Below, piece by piece: positions 8,185 to 15,693 of a stretch of DNA of 17,455 nucleotides. The stretch's first letter is position 1. Each line of letters opens with the position of its first letter. The stretch is from Prevotella sp. (GTDB lineage Bacteria; Bacteroidota; Bacteroidia; Bacteroidales; Bacteroidaceae). The stretch covers positions 1 through 17,455 of the forward strand of contig JAIJUV010000037.1 in the NCBI GenBank assembly GCA_022732315.1. The letters are read 5' to 3'. The position numbers were made by a program, and so were the translations under genes. Below the pieces are notes generated by a model. It was not told the DNA's origin, ran no database searches, and saw only the letters and a program-made list of their open reading frames with translations.

Positions 8185-8247
8185 ACGATATTTTCATCAT
8201 TTTGGACTTTCTTTGCATTACATAAACAATTCTATTCGTAAATTTGC
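8185..8247 (+). promoter_or_regulatory. Promoter of the GH97-GH43-GH127 operon
   Basis: A perfect -7 element TAAATTTG (8239-8246) lies 94 bp before the GH97 ATG. Box A, ACGATATTTTC, starts at 8185, exactly 58 bp upstream of TTTGC (8243). At the box-B position (8206) the sequence is ACTTTCTTTG, so only the first two bases of the core are kept. The 25 bp from box A resemble the susC promoter closely (both continue to TTTTGGAC). The weaker box B with a better -7 element may give different activation strength from susC. The leader is about 88 nt. Confidence 0.65.
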
Positions 8248-8320
8248 AGCAGAAATAAAAACTTGTGGTAATCCGGTAATACAGGCATTGCCACCAAGCG
8301 AACAACAAAACGGACAAAAC

Positions 8321-8338
8321 AACAATAAACCTAGAAAG
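8321..8338 (+). promoter_or_regulatory. GH97 leader segment before the start codon
   Basis: AACAATAAACCTAGAAAG ends two bases before the GH97 ATG. It shares 13 consecutive bases with the leader of the divergent DUF1680 gene. The AGAAAG end may act as a weak ribosome-binding site. Confidence 0.4.
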
Positions 8339-8340
8339 TT

Positions 8341-10326
8341 ATGGTTAAGAAACTCTTTTTCATCGCCACCTTATTATATATAGGGGCAACAGTATCGGCA
8401 GAGAACTATCTGGTGAAATCACCAGATGGTAAAATCGTAGCAGAACTCAACACCAACAAGTCTCTCTCTCTTCAATTTAAATACAATGGCTCCATTCTTT
8501 TACAGGAGTCTTCAATAGGTGTAACGCTGAACGATGGAACGGACATGGGTAAGAATCCGAAGGTAGCAAGCCACAAGCTTAGCAACCATAAGGAGACCAT
8601 CCATGCGCCATTCTATCGTCAGCAAAACTTTGAAACAGCATATCAGGAACTGAATCTGAAACTGAAGAATGGTTTCGGCATCATCCTGAGAGCTTACGAT
8701 GAGGGAGTGGCTTACCGATTCTATACCCAGCGAAAAGGCAAGACCATCATACTGAATGAAACAGCCGCCTACCAGTTTGGCAAGGACAAGAAGGCATGGT
8801 TGCCATACACTACGACACCAGAAAAGCCTTTTGCCATGGCTTTCCAGAATATCTATCACGAAACACGGCTCGATACCGCTAAGCAGGATTTGGCTTTTCT
8901 CCCGGCAACCATAGATTGCGGAAAGGCGAAAGTCACTATCCTGGAGAGCGACTTGGAGAAGTATCCGGGCATGTGGCTGAAGGCTAACAGCAGCGAACTG
9001 GATAAAGAGAAGGGAATCCTGAGAGCCGCCTTTGCTCCCTATCCTAAGGAGATGGCTTACTACCCTTGGCGACACATGAGCCATGTGAAGAGTGCCCACG
9101 ACTACATCGCAGTAAGCACCGGCAAGCGCAATTATCCTTGGCGCATCTTCGCCATCACAGAGCACGCTACCCAGATGCCAACCAACAACCTGGTGTATGC
9201 ACTCGCTGCTCCCAACAAGATAGGCGACACCTCCTGGATCAAACCGGGAAAGGTGGCTTGGGACTGGTGGAACGACTGGAATCTGAAAGGTGTGGATTTC
9301 AAGGCGGGCATCAACTTCGATACTTACAAATATTACATAGATTTTGCTCATAATCACGGCTTGGAATACATCATCCTTGATGAAGGATGGTACAACTCGA
9401 AAGAGGGAAGCATTCTGAAACCAATAGACGATATCCAGTTGCCTAAGCTCATAGAATATGGTAAGAGCAAGGGCGTGGATATCGTGCTTTGGGCAGTCTT
9501 CAACGTGATGGACGAGAATCTTGAAACCATCTGCAAGACCTATGCTGATATGGGCATCAAGGGATTCAAGGTGGATTTCATGGACCGCGACGACCAGACC
9601 GCCATCGAAATGGTGGAACGCCTGGCTGCCTGCACCGCCAAGCATCATCTCGTCCTCGACCTGCACGGCATCTACAAGCCACACGGCTTGAACCGCACCT
9701 ATCCTAACATCCTCAACTACGAGAGTGTCTTCGGTATGGAAGAATGCCGCTGGACGGAAGCCAAGAATGACATGCCGCTCTACGATGTCACCTTCCCATA
9801 CATCCGAATGATGGCAGGACAGGTGGATTTCACAGCGGGAGCGATGAGAAACGGAACCCGCGACAACTGGAAGGCTATCTACACCAAACCGATTTCGATG
9901 GGAACCCGATGCCACCAGGCTGCCTGCTACATCGTACAGGACAGTCCGTTTACGATGCTCGCCGACACCCCTACCAACTATGAGGCTGATGAGCCATACA
10001 CCCGATACATTGCTTCATTGCCTGTAGTCTTCGACAAGACCATCGTGCCACAGGGCGAAATCGGAAAGTATATCGTTACCGCCAGAAAGAAGGGCAACGA
10101 CTGGTATGTTGGCGGTCAGAGCAACTGGGATGAGCGCACGCTCACCCTAAAGTTTGATTTTCTCCCAAATGGAGATTACGAAGCAATCGTGCTGAAGGAC
10201 GGCATCAATGCCAACCATGATGCCGAGGATTACAAGATAGAGAAATCCGTTATCAATCAGAAATCGAAAATGAAGATTCATCTTGCTTCTGGCGGAGGAT
10301 TCGTCATTAAACTCATTAAGAAATAA
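8341..10326 (+). CDS. GH97 retaining-type glycoside hydrolase (alpha-galactosidase / beta-L-arabinopyranosidase-like)
   Basis: This is a 661-aa periplasmic enzyme with a signal peptide ending near VSA-E (residue 20). The N-terminal GH97 beta-sandwich covers about 22-285, the catalytic (beta/alpha)8 barrel about 300-560, and a C-terminal beta domain the rest. Asp412 in GFKVDFMDRDD is at the nucleophile position of retaining GH97 enzymes. Glu467 in SVFGMEE fits the acid/base position, matching from memory the Asp415/Glu470 pair of the Bacteroides retaining enzyme with a constant offset. This argues against the SusB-type inverting alpha-glucosidase. In an arabinose-directed locus the likely activity is beta-L-arabinopyranosidase or alpha-galactosidase, which act on stereochemically similar sugars. 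It is the first gene of a three-gene operon. Confidence 0.9.
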   Translation: MVKKLFFIATLLYIGATVSAENYLVKSPDGKIVAELNTNKSLSLQFKYNGSILLQESSIGVTLNDGTDMGKNPKVASHKLSNHKETIHAPFYRQQNFETAYQELNLKLKNGFGIILRAYDEGVAYRFYTQRKGKTIILNETAAYQFGKDKKAWLPYTTTPEKPFAMAFQNIYHETRLDTAKQDLAFLPATIDCGKAKVTILESDLEKYPGMWLKANSSELDKEKGILRAAFAPYPKEMAYYPWRHMSHVKSAHDYIAVSTGKRNYPWRIFAITEHATQMPTNNLVYALAAPNKIGDTSWIKPGKVAWDWWNDWNLKGVDFKAGINFDTYKYYIDFAHNHGLEYIILDEGWYNSKEGSILKPIDDIQLPKLIEYGKSKGVDIVLWAVFNVMDENLETICKTYADMGIKGFKVDFMDRDDQTAIEMVERLAACTAKHHLVLDLHGIYKPHGLNRTYPNILNYESVFGMEECRWTEAKNDMPLYDVTFPYIRMMAGQVDFTAGAMRNGTRDNWKAIYTKPISMGTRCHQAACYIVQDSPFTMLADTPTNYEADEPYTRYIASLPVVFDKTIVPQGEIGKYIVTARKKGNDWYVGGQSNWDERTLTLKFDFLPNGDYEAIVLKDGINANHDAEDYKIEKSVINQKSKMKIHLASGGGFVIKLIKK

Positions 10327-10347
10327 ATATTTAGAAAAGAAGTTCAT

Positions 10348-12801
10348 ATGGTTAGTAAAAATATAATTGTAACACTATTCGTAACAGCAGCTGCGGCAGT
10401 ACCTCAAACGGGGGCTGCCCAGAAAGCTGCTTACAACACTCCGGGAGCCGGCAACCCTATCCTGCCTGGTTATTTTGCCGACCCAACCATCAAGAAGTTT
10501 GGTGACACCTATTATATATATGCCACTACCGATGGTAGCGGAGCCGGTTTCGGACCGGCACAGCTCTGGTGCAGCAAGGATTTCAAGAACTGGACCCTGA
10601 TGCCGATGAACTGGCCAGACAGCCACTGGATATGGGCTCCCGACGTGATGAAGAACGAAGCCGACGGCAAGTATTACTATCTCTACTGCCAGCCTTGCAA
10701 GCTCCATCTGGGTGTGGGCGATACACCTCGCGGTCCTTGGAAGAATGTGCTGGGCGAGAGCGAAGCCGTGCTCGTACCGGACAGATTCGTAAAGAATGCC
10801 ATCACCCTGGATGGTCAGACCTTCCGAGATGATGATGGTTCGGTCTATATGTATTGGGGCACCTGGGGCATCTACAAAGGCTTCGGTTGCGGAGCAGGTA
10901 AGCTGAATCCTGACATGAAATCGTTCAGCGAAACCAAGCTCATCCCGAATACCGAGGTTACTCACTTCTTCGAAGCTCCATTCGTCTTCAAGCGCAACGG
11001 TATCTACTACTTCCTCTACTCCTGCGAGCATTGCGAGGATGCCAGCTACCGCGTAGATTACGCCACAGCCAAGAGTCCACTCGGTCCTTATACCTACCAC
11101 GGAACTATCCTCAAGACCAATGCCGATGGAACCGTTCACGGTCCGGGACACAACAGCGTGCTCCAGGAAGGCGACAACTACTACATCGTATATCATCGCC
11201 ACGACAATCCGCATTCCAATCGTGGATTCCATCGTCAGGTGGCAATCGATAAACTCGAATTCAATGCAGACGGTACCATCAAGGAGGTCATTCCAACCCA
11301 CGAAGGTCTCGATCTGAAACCGGAGATGAAGGTAGCAAAGAACCTCGCCTTCGGTGCCAAGGTTACCGCCTCTTCCTACTACGACAACGATTTCCGTCCG
11401 GAATATGCGGTTGATGACAACAACGGCACACTCTGGCGCCCTCGCACCACCGGACCGGCTTGGATTCAGATTGATCTGGGCAAGAAGCAGGGCATCAAGA
11501 GCATCTGGACTCAGTTTGAATACGGAACACAGTTCTATCAGTATCTCATCGAGACATCGAATGACGGCAAGCACTGGCAGACCTTCTCCGACAAGCGACA
11601 GAACCGTCTGGCTGGTTCGCCGATGGTAGATTTCGGAAATGCCAAGGCACAGTACATCCGCCTCACCTATACTGGCGGACAGAAGAATGGTTTCGGTGGC
11701 GCCATCTGGAACATCAAGGTTTACGGTTCCGTAGAAGATTCAGCCCCACAGCAGTGGCTCGACCTGACAGCAGCCGATTTCGATGGTACAACCTGGCATA
11801 ACAACGAGGGAATGCTTGCCGGCAAGTTCTCGCTCCTTCAGGGCACCGCCCTCAGAGAGCGCATGGCTGGCAAAGATGCCATCACCCTGCAACCGGGCAC
11901 CCAGCTGGTGATGATTCATCCACAGCTCGGCAAGACACGCAAGCATACCCTCACCGCCCAAGCTTTCGACAACGAAAGCTGGCATCAGATAGATGAAAAC
12001 GATCCTCGACTGAATCTTTCTGAAGGAAAACTGGAAATTAGTGCAGGCGAAAAACAATTTACCCTCACCAATCTCCGTTATTATAACTGGGAACAGGAGG
12101 CGGCAGAAAAGGCTTTCGATGCCCAGAGCAACATCGTGCGTGAGGCTGTAGCCGACAAGAACTGTCAGGGACTGGTGGTAGATATCAGCGCTGACTACTA
12201 CAACGAGGGCGATACCGTGCCTTACATCAAGAACGGCAGTCCGCTGGATGTTCACCTCAAGGGCGAGTTTGAGACGCAACACGATACAGCAGCCATCATC
12301 AAGACCATAGAGGGCAAGAAGGCATTCGCCTTTACCGGCAAGGAGAGTTACAGAAGCAACTTCATGCTCCCAGCCACTATCCGCGACAACGCTCCATATA
12401 CCATCGAGGCATGGATTCTGAATCCGGAGATTGCCGAGAATGAATGCGTAGCCGATTTCACCTCTTCGCACGATGAACTGGAGAAGCTGATGCTGGTAAA
12501 CGGCACCGAACCACGCTGCGGTGTGATGAACCACTACGGATGGTATGAGGATGCCGGCTACAAGGAGATGAAGACCCTGGAAGGCAAGTGGCAGCACGTA
12601 TATGTCTGCTTCGATGGCAGAATCGAGAGCATCTACATCAACGACAAGCTCATCAGCCAGAAGGATATCCAGCTCCTCGTCAAGCCATCGCAGTTTATGC
12701 TTCTGGGCAAGAATGCCGAAGAGGCATGGCCTTTCTCAGGCTATCTGCACTCATTGAAACTCTGGGATGAATACATTCCTTACAAAAGACAAACAAAATA
12801 A
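10348..12801 (+). CDS. GH43 exo-glycosidase with CBM32-like and LamG-like domains
   Basis: This is an 817-aa secreted enzyme, probably an alpha-L-arabinofuranosidase. Other GH43 activities (galactosidase, xylosidase) remain possible. The signal peptide ends near GAA-Q (about residue 24). The five-bladed propeller spans about 36-320. Its catalytic set is Asp45 (YFADPTI, base), Asp155 (ITLDGQTFRDDDG, pKa modulator) and Glu209 (HFFEAPFVFKRNG, acid). Residues about 330-460 form an F5/8 type C (CBM32-like) sugar-binding domain (KNLAFGAKVTASS, WIQIDLG, YIRLTYTGG). A linker region follows, and residues about 640-810 form a LamG/concanavalin-like domain (YTIEAWI, GKWQHVYVCFDG, FSGYLHSLKLWDEYI). This is larger than a minimal GH43 of about 320 aa. 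It starts 21 bp after GH97 and ends 11 bp before GH127. Confidence 0.9.
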   Translation: MVSKNIIVTLFVTAAAAVPQTGAAQKAAYNTPGAGNPILPGYFADPTIKKFGDTYYIYATTDGSGAGFGPAQLWCSKDFKNWTLMPMNWPDSHWIWAPDVMKNEADGKYYYLYCQPCKLHLGVGDTPRGPWKNVLGESEAVLVPDRFVKNAITLDGQTFRDDDGSVYMYWGTWGIYKGFGCGAGKLNPDMKSFSETKLIPNTEVTHFFEAPFVFKRNGIYYFLYSCEHCEDASYRVDYATAKSPLGPYTYHGTILKTNADGTVHGPGHNSVLQEGDNYYIVYHRHDNPHSNRGFHRQVAIDKLEFNADGTIKEVIPTHEGLDLKPEMKVAKNLAFGAKVTASSYYDNDFRPEYAVDDNNGTLWRPRTTGPAWIQIDLGKKQGIKSIWTQFEYGTQFYQYLIETSNDGKHWQTFSDKRQNRLAGSPMVDFGNAKAQYIRLTYTGGQKNGFGGAIWNIKVYGSVEDSAPQQWLDLTAADFDGTTWHNNEGMLAGKFSLLQGTALRERMAGKDAITLQPGTQLVMIHPQLGKTRKHTLTAQAFDNESWHQIDENDPRLNLSEGKLEISAGEKQFTLTNLRYYNWEQEAAEKAFDAQSNIVREAVADKNCQGLVVDISADYYNEGDTVPYIKNGSPLDVHLKGEFETQHDTAAIIKTIEGKKAFAFTGKESYRSNFMLPATIRDNAPYTIEAWILNPEIAENECVADFTSSHDELEKLMLVNGTEPRCGVMNHYGWYEDAGYKEMKTLEGKWQHVYVCFDGRIESIYINDKLISQKDIQLLVKPSQFMLLGKNAEEAWPFSGYLHSLKLWDEYIPYKRQTK

Positions 12802-12812
12802 ACTAGCAATAC

Positions 12813-15287
12813 ATGAAGAAGATTTTAGTAACATCAGCCTTGGCAGCATTGGCATTGATGCCTGCTTCGGCACAAAAGGTGAACAAGAGCTCGGGTGGTT
12901 ATCCTATCACACCGGTTCCTTTCACATCAGTAAAGGTTTGGAACAATACGTTCTGGGGACAGCGTATCGAAACCTCTCGCAAGGTGACTATACCTTTGGC
13001 TTTCAGCAAATGCGAGTCGGAGGGAAGATACAAGAACTTTGAGCGTGCCGCTCATCCAAGCGACACCTATGATGTGGGCAAACTGATGCCCTACAGCTTC
13101 GACGACACCGACCCATATAAAACGATTGAGGGTGCCAGCTACGTGCTGCAAACTTATCCAGACAAGAAACTCAAGGCTTATATCGATAGCGTGCTCGATA
13201 TCATCGCTCCGGCTCAGGAGGCTGACGGATATCTCTATACCGCCCGTACACAGAATCCGAAGCATCCTCACTTCTGGGCAGGCGACAAGCGCTGGAGCAT
13301 GGAGGAAGACTTGAGCCATGAGCTCTACAACCTCGGTCACATGGTGGAGGGTGCCGTGGCTCATTGGCAGGCTACAGGTAGCCGCAAGTTCCTCGACATC
13401 GCTATCCGCTATGCCGACTGCGTGGTTCGCGAAGTAGGTCCTAACCCAGGACAGGCTTGTGTGGTACCGGGACATCAGATTGCCGAAATGGCACTCTGCA
13501 AGCTCTATCTCGCTACAGGCAACAAGAAATATCTCGAAGAGGCTAAGTTCTTCCTCGACTACCGTGGAAAGACATCTATCAAACAGGAATACTCTCAGAG
13601 CCACAAACCGGTTTTGGAGCAGGACGAGGCTGTAGGTCATGCCGTTCGTGCCACCTATATGTATGCTGGTATGGCAGATGTAGCAGCCCTCACCGGCGAT
13701 ACCGCCTATATCCACGCCATCGACCGCATCTGGGACAACATCGTGAGCAAGAAGCTCTACATCACCGGAGGTATCGGAGCCACCAACAACGGCGAGGCTT
13801 TCGGCAAAAACTACGAGTTGCCTAACATGAGTGCCTACTGCGAAACCTGCGCAGCTATCGGCAATGTTTATGTCAACTACCGTCTCTTCCTTCTCCATGG
13901 CGAGAGTAAGTATTACGATGTATTGGAGCGTACCCTCTACAATGGTCTCATCAGTGGTGTGAGCATGGACGGCGGCGGCTTCTTCTACCCTAACCCATTG
14001 GAGAGCATGGGTCAGCATCAGCGTCAGGCTTGGTTCGGCTGTGCCTGCTGCCCTAGCAACATCTGCCGTTTCCTGCCATCCCTCCCAGGCTATGTATATG
14101 CCGTAAAGGACAAGAATGTATATGTCAACCTCTTCCTCAGCAACTCATCTTCTCTGAAGGTAGCTGGCAAGAAGGTGGCTTTGAGCCAGGACACACAGTA
14201 CCCTTGGAACGGAGATATCGCCATCAAGGTGGATGACAACAAGGCTGGTCAGTTTGGTATGAAGATCCGCATCCCTGGCTGGGTAAAGGGTCAGCCAGTA
14301 CCATCAGACCTTTACTACTACAGCGACGGCAAGCGACTGGGCTATACCATCACCGTAAACGGAAAGAAGGTAGAGGCTAAGGTAACAGAGGATGGCTATT
14401 ATACCATCAACCGCAAGTGGAAGAAGGGCGATGTGGTTCGCGTTCACTTCGATATGGAGGCACGCACCGTACGTGCCAACAACAAGGTAGAGGCCGACCG
14501 TGGCTGCATCAGCATCGAGCGTGGTCCTATCGTATATTGTGCAGAGTGGCCAGACAACCAGGGCTTCGATATCATGAGCATCCTGGAGAACCGCGAACCT
14601 CAGTTCGCTGAGGGCAAGCTCTCGTACGATGGCTTCATCGACCCTAAATATAAGAATGTACTGACACTCTACAAGGGGCAGAGCATGGAGACCTTGACCG
14701 AGAACGTGCAGACCCTCGCCTACGACAAGAGCGGCAAGCTGAGCACCAAGGACCAGACCCTGACCCTCATCCCATACTTCGCTTGGGCTCATCGTGGCAA
14801 CGGCAATATGAAGGTATGGTTGCCACAGGATGTCAAGGCTGCAAAGCCATCAGCTCCTGCAACTCTCGCTGCACAGGCTAAGGTAGAATTCTCTTCTCCA
14901 GTGCCAGCCAAGAGCAGTATCACCGACGGACTGGTTCCTGCCGATGAGAACGACCGTTCTATCCCATACATCCACTGGTGGCCTAAGAAGAACACCACAG
15001 AGTGGATTACCTACACCTTCCCAGAGAGCAAGGAGATCAAGACCAGCACCGTATATTGGTACGACGACCAGCCATGGGGCGGTTGCAAGGTGCCAGACAG
15101 CTGGAAGCTCTACTATCAGGACGAGGCAGGCAACTGGAAGGAAGTTCCAGGAGCCGATGCTTATCCATGCAAGCGAGGTGTAGCCTGCATCGTGAATTTC
15201 GACCCAGTGAAGACCAAGGCTGTGAAGCTCGAGCTGAAGCAGCCAGAAACTCTGTCCTGCGGTTTGTTTGAGTGGAGCGTGAAGTAA
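12813..15287 (+). CDS. GH127 beta-L-arabinofuranosidase with C-terminal discoidin-like domain
   Basis: This is an 824-aa secreted enzyme of the HypBA1 type that hydrolyses beta-L-arabinofuranosides with a zinc-bound cysteine nucleophile. The signal peptide ends near ASA-Q (residue 20). All expected catalytic residues are visible: Glu328 (NNGEAF, acid/base), Glu344 and Cys346 (YCETCA), and Cys412/Cys413 (FGCACCPSN). The 16-residue distance between Glu328 and Glu344 equals that of HypBA1 Glu322/Glu338 as I recall them, and Cys412 would be the nucleophile. The alpha-barrel covers about 35-430 and beta-sandwiches about 430-680. An F5/8-type domain (about 690-824, WITYTFPESKEIKTSTVYWY) ends the protein. 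It lies 11 bp after GH43 and is the last gene of the operon. It differs in domain layout and cysteine context from the DUF1680 enzyme at 5162-8062, so the two probably cleave different linkages. Confidence 0.93.
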   Translation: MKKILVTSALAALALMPASAQKVNKSSGGYPITPVPFTSVKVWNNTFWGQRIETSRKVTIPLAFSKCESEGRYKNFERAAHPSDTYDVGKLMPYSFDDTDPYKTIEGASYVLQTYPDKKLKAYIDSVLDIIAPAQEADGYLYTARTQNPKHPHFWAGDKRWSMEEDLSHELYNLGHMVEGAVAHWQATGSRKFLDIAIRYADCVVREVGPNPGQACVVPGHQIAEMALCKLYLATGNKKYLEEAKFFLDYRGKTSIKQEYSQSHKPVLEQDEAVGHAVRATYMYAGMADVAALTGDTAYIHAIDRIWDNIVSKKLYITGGIGATNNGEAFGKNYELPNMSAYCETCAAIGNVYVNYRLFLLHGESKYYDVLERTLYNGLISGVSMDGGGFFYPNPLESMGQHQRQAWFGCACCPSNICRFLPSLPGYVYAVKDKNVYVNLFLSNSSSLKVAGKKVALSQDTQYPWNGDIAIKVDDNKAGQFGMKIRIPGWVKGQPVPSDLYYYSDGKRLGYTITVNGKKVEAKVTEDGYYTINRKWKKGDVVRVHFDMEARTVRANNKVEADRGCISIERGPIVYCAEWPDNQGFDIMSILENREPQFAEGKLSYDGFIDPKYKNVLTLYKGQSMETLTENVQTLAYDKSGKLSTKDQTLTLIPYFAWAHRGNGNMKVWLPQDVKAAKPSAPATLAAQAKVEFSSPVPAKSSITDGLVPADENDRSIPYIHWWPKKNTTEWITYTFPESKEIKTSTVYWYDDQPWGGCKVPDSWKLYYQDEAGNWKEVPGADAYPCKRGVACIVNFDPVKTKAVKLELKQPETLSCGLFEWSVK

Positions 15288-15316
15288 CAAGATTTATTAT
15301 TAAATATTTTTCTTTC

Positions 15317-15395
15317 AAGAATTGCCATATTGCCATACCAGCCAGTAATCTCTCTGATTACAAAACTGTTAGGGATATGGCAATTCTTTATTTTT
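15317..15395 (+). terminator. Possible terminator of the hydrolase operon
   Basis: A perfect 14-bp stem (AAGAATTGCCATAT at 15317-15330 with ATATGGCAATTCTT at 15375-15388) is followed by TATTTTT. It lies 30 bp after the GH127 stop. The loop is long (44 nt) and holds a small hairpin of its own (GTAATC at 15345-15350 with GATTAC at 15356-15361). The stem is built from the repeat units of the element described next, so its role in termination may be secondary. Confidence 0.4.
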
Positions 15396-15669
15396 AGGGG
15401 TTATCTGCCATATATTGCCATGAACAATCTTTATTCATAACTTCGCCATTGATGCGGAAGAAATTACGTCCCGACGTAGCATCTGATACATCGCGACGTA
15501 ACAACAACTGCGTCCCGACGCAGCATCAGATACGTCGCGACGAAAATGAGGGTACTAATTCTCACAATGACAATATATGGCAATTCCCGGCGATTTTCCG
15601 AGAATTGCCATACATACTTTTGCGCTGACTATCAACCACTTGCACATACGATATGGCAATATGGCAATT
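15320..15669. repeat. 350-bp block of nested inverted repeats with 18-bp perfect ends (MITE- or REP-like)
   Basis: The ends are perfect 18-bp inverted repeats, AATTGCCATATTGCCATA at 15320-15337 and its complement at 15652-15669. Further pairs are nested inside: a 12-mer TGCCATATATTG (15406-15417) with its complement at 15571-15582, and an 11-mer TATGGCAATTC (15576-15586) with its complement at 15602-15612. TTGCCA occurs four times in each orientation. The block fills the gap between the convergent GH127 and PepSY genes and contains no plausible gene. No clear target-site duplication is visible. Confidence 0.7.
15464..15544. repeat. Two imperfect palindromic repeats at the centre of the nested block
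   Basis: Two similar units of about 36-38 bp lie 45 bp apart (15464-15501 and 15509-15544). Both carry CGTCCCGACG, then a GCATCwGATAC core, then a TCGCGACG tail. Unit 1 is itself an imperfect palindrome, with TTACGTCCCGA pairing TCGCGACGTAA with one mismatch. In unit 2, paired changes (CGTCCCGACGT becoming GCGTCCCGACGC) keep the local stem, which suggests selection for structure. They are GC-rich within AT-rich surroundings. Confidence 0.65.
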
Positions 15670-15693
15670 AAAACAACGCATTCAAACTTTTTT

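Noticed and set aside
8206..8216. TTTCTTTGC at 8208-8216 as the -7 element of GH97
   Set aside because: The box-to-promoter distance would be 27 bp, unlike the 58 bp at the other two promoters. TAAATTTG at 8239-8246 is a perfect match and restores 58 bp.
8248..8340. A riboswitch in the GH97 leader
   Set aside because: The roughly 88-nt leader is A-rich, with no stable stem series or known aptamer motif.
8512..9915. A 467-codon open frame on the - strand
   Set aside because: It is antisense to GH97 and lacks a promoter or recognisable protein features.
10375..14018. Long - strand open frames opposite GH43 and GH127 (10375-11574, 11740-12597, 12927-14018)
   Set aside because: They are antisense shadows of well-supported enzymes, with no spacing, promoter or domain evidence of their own.
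15464..15544. A miniature CRISPR array
   Set aside because: There are only two non-identical units, each itself palindromic, and the few bases between them are too short for a spacer. No cas gene is present.
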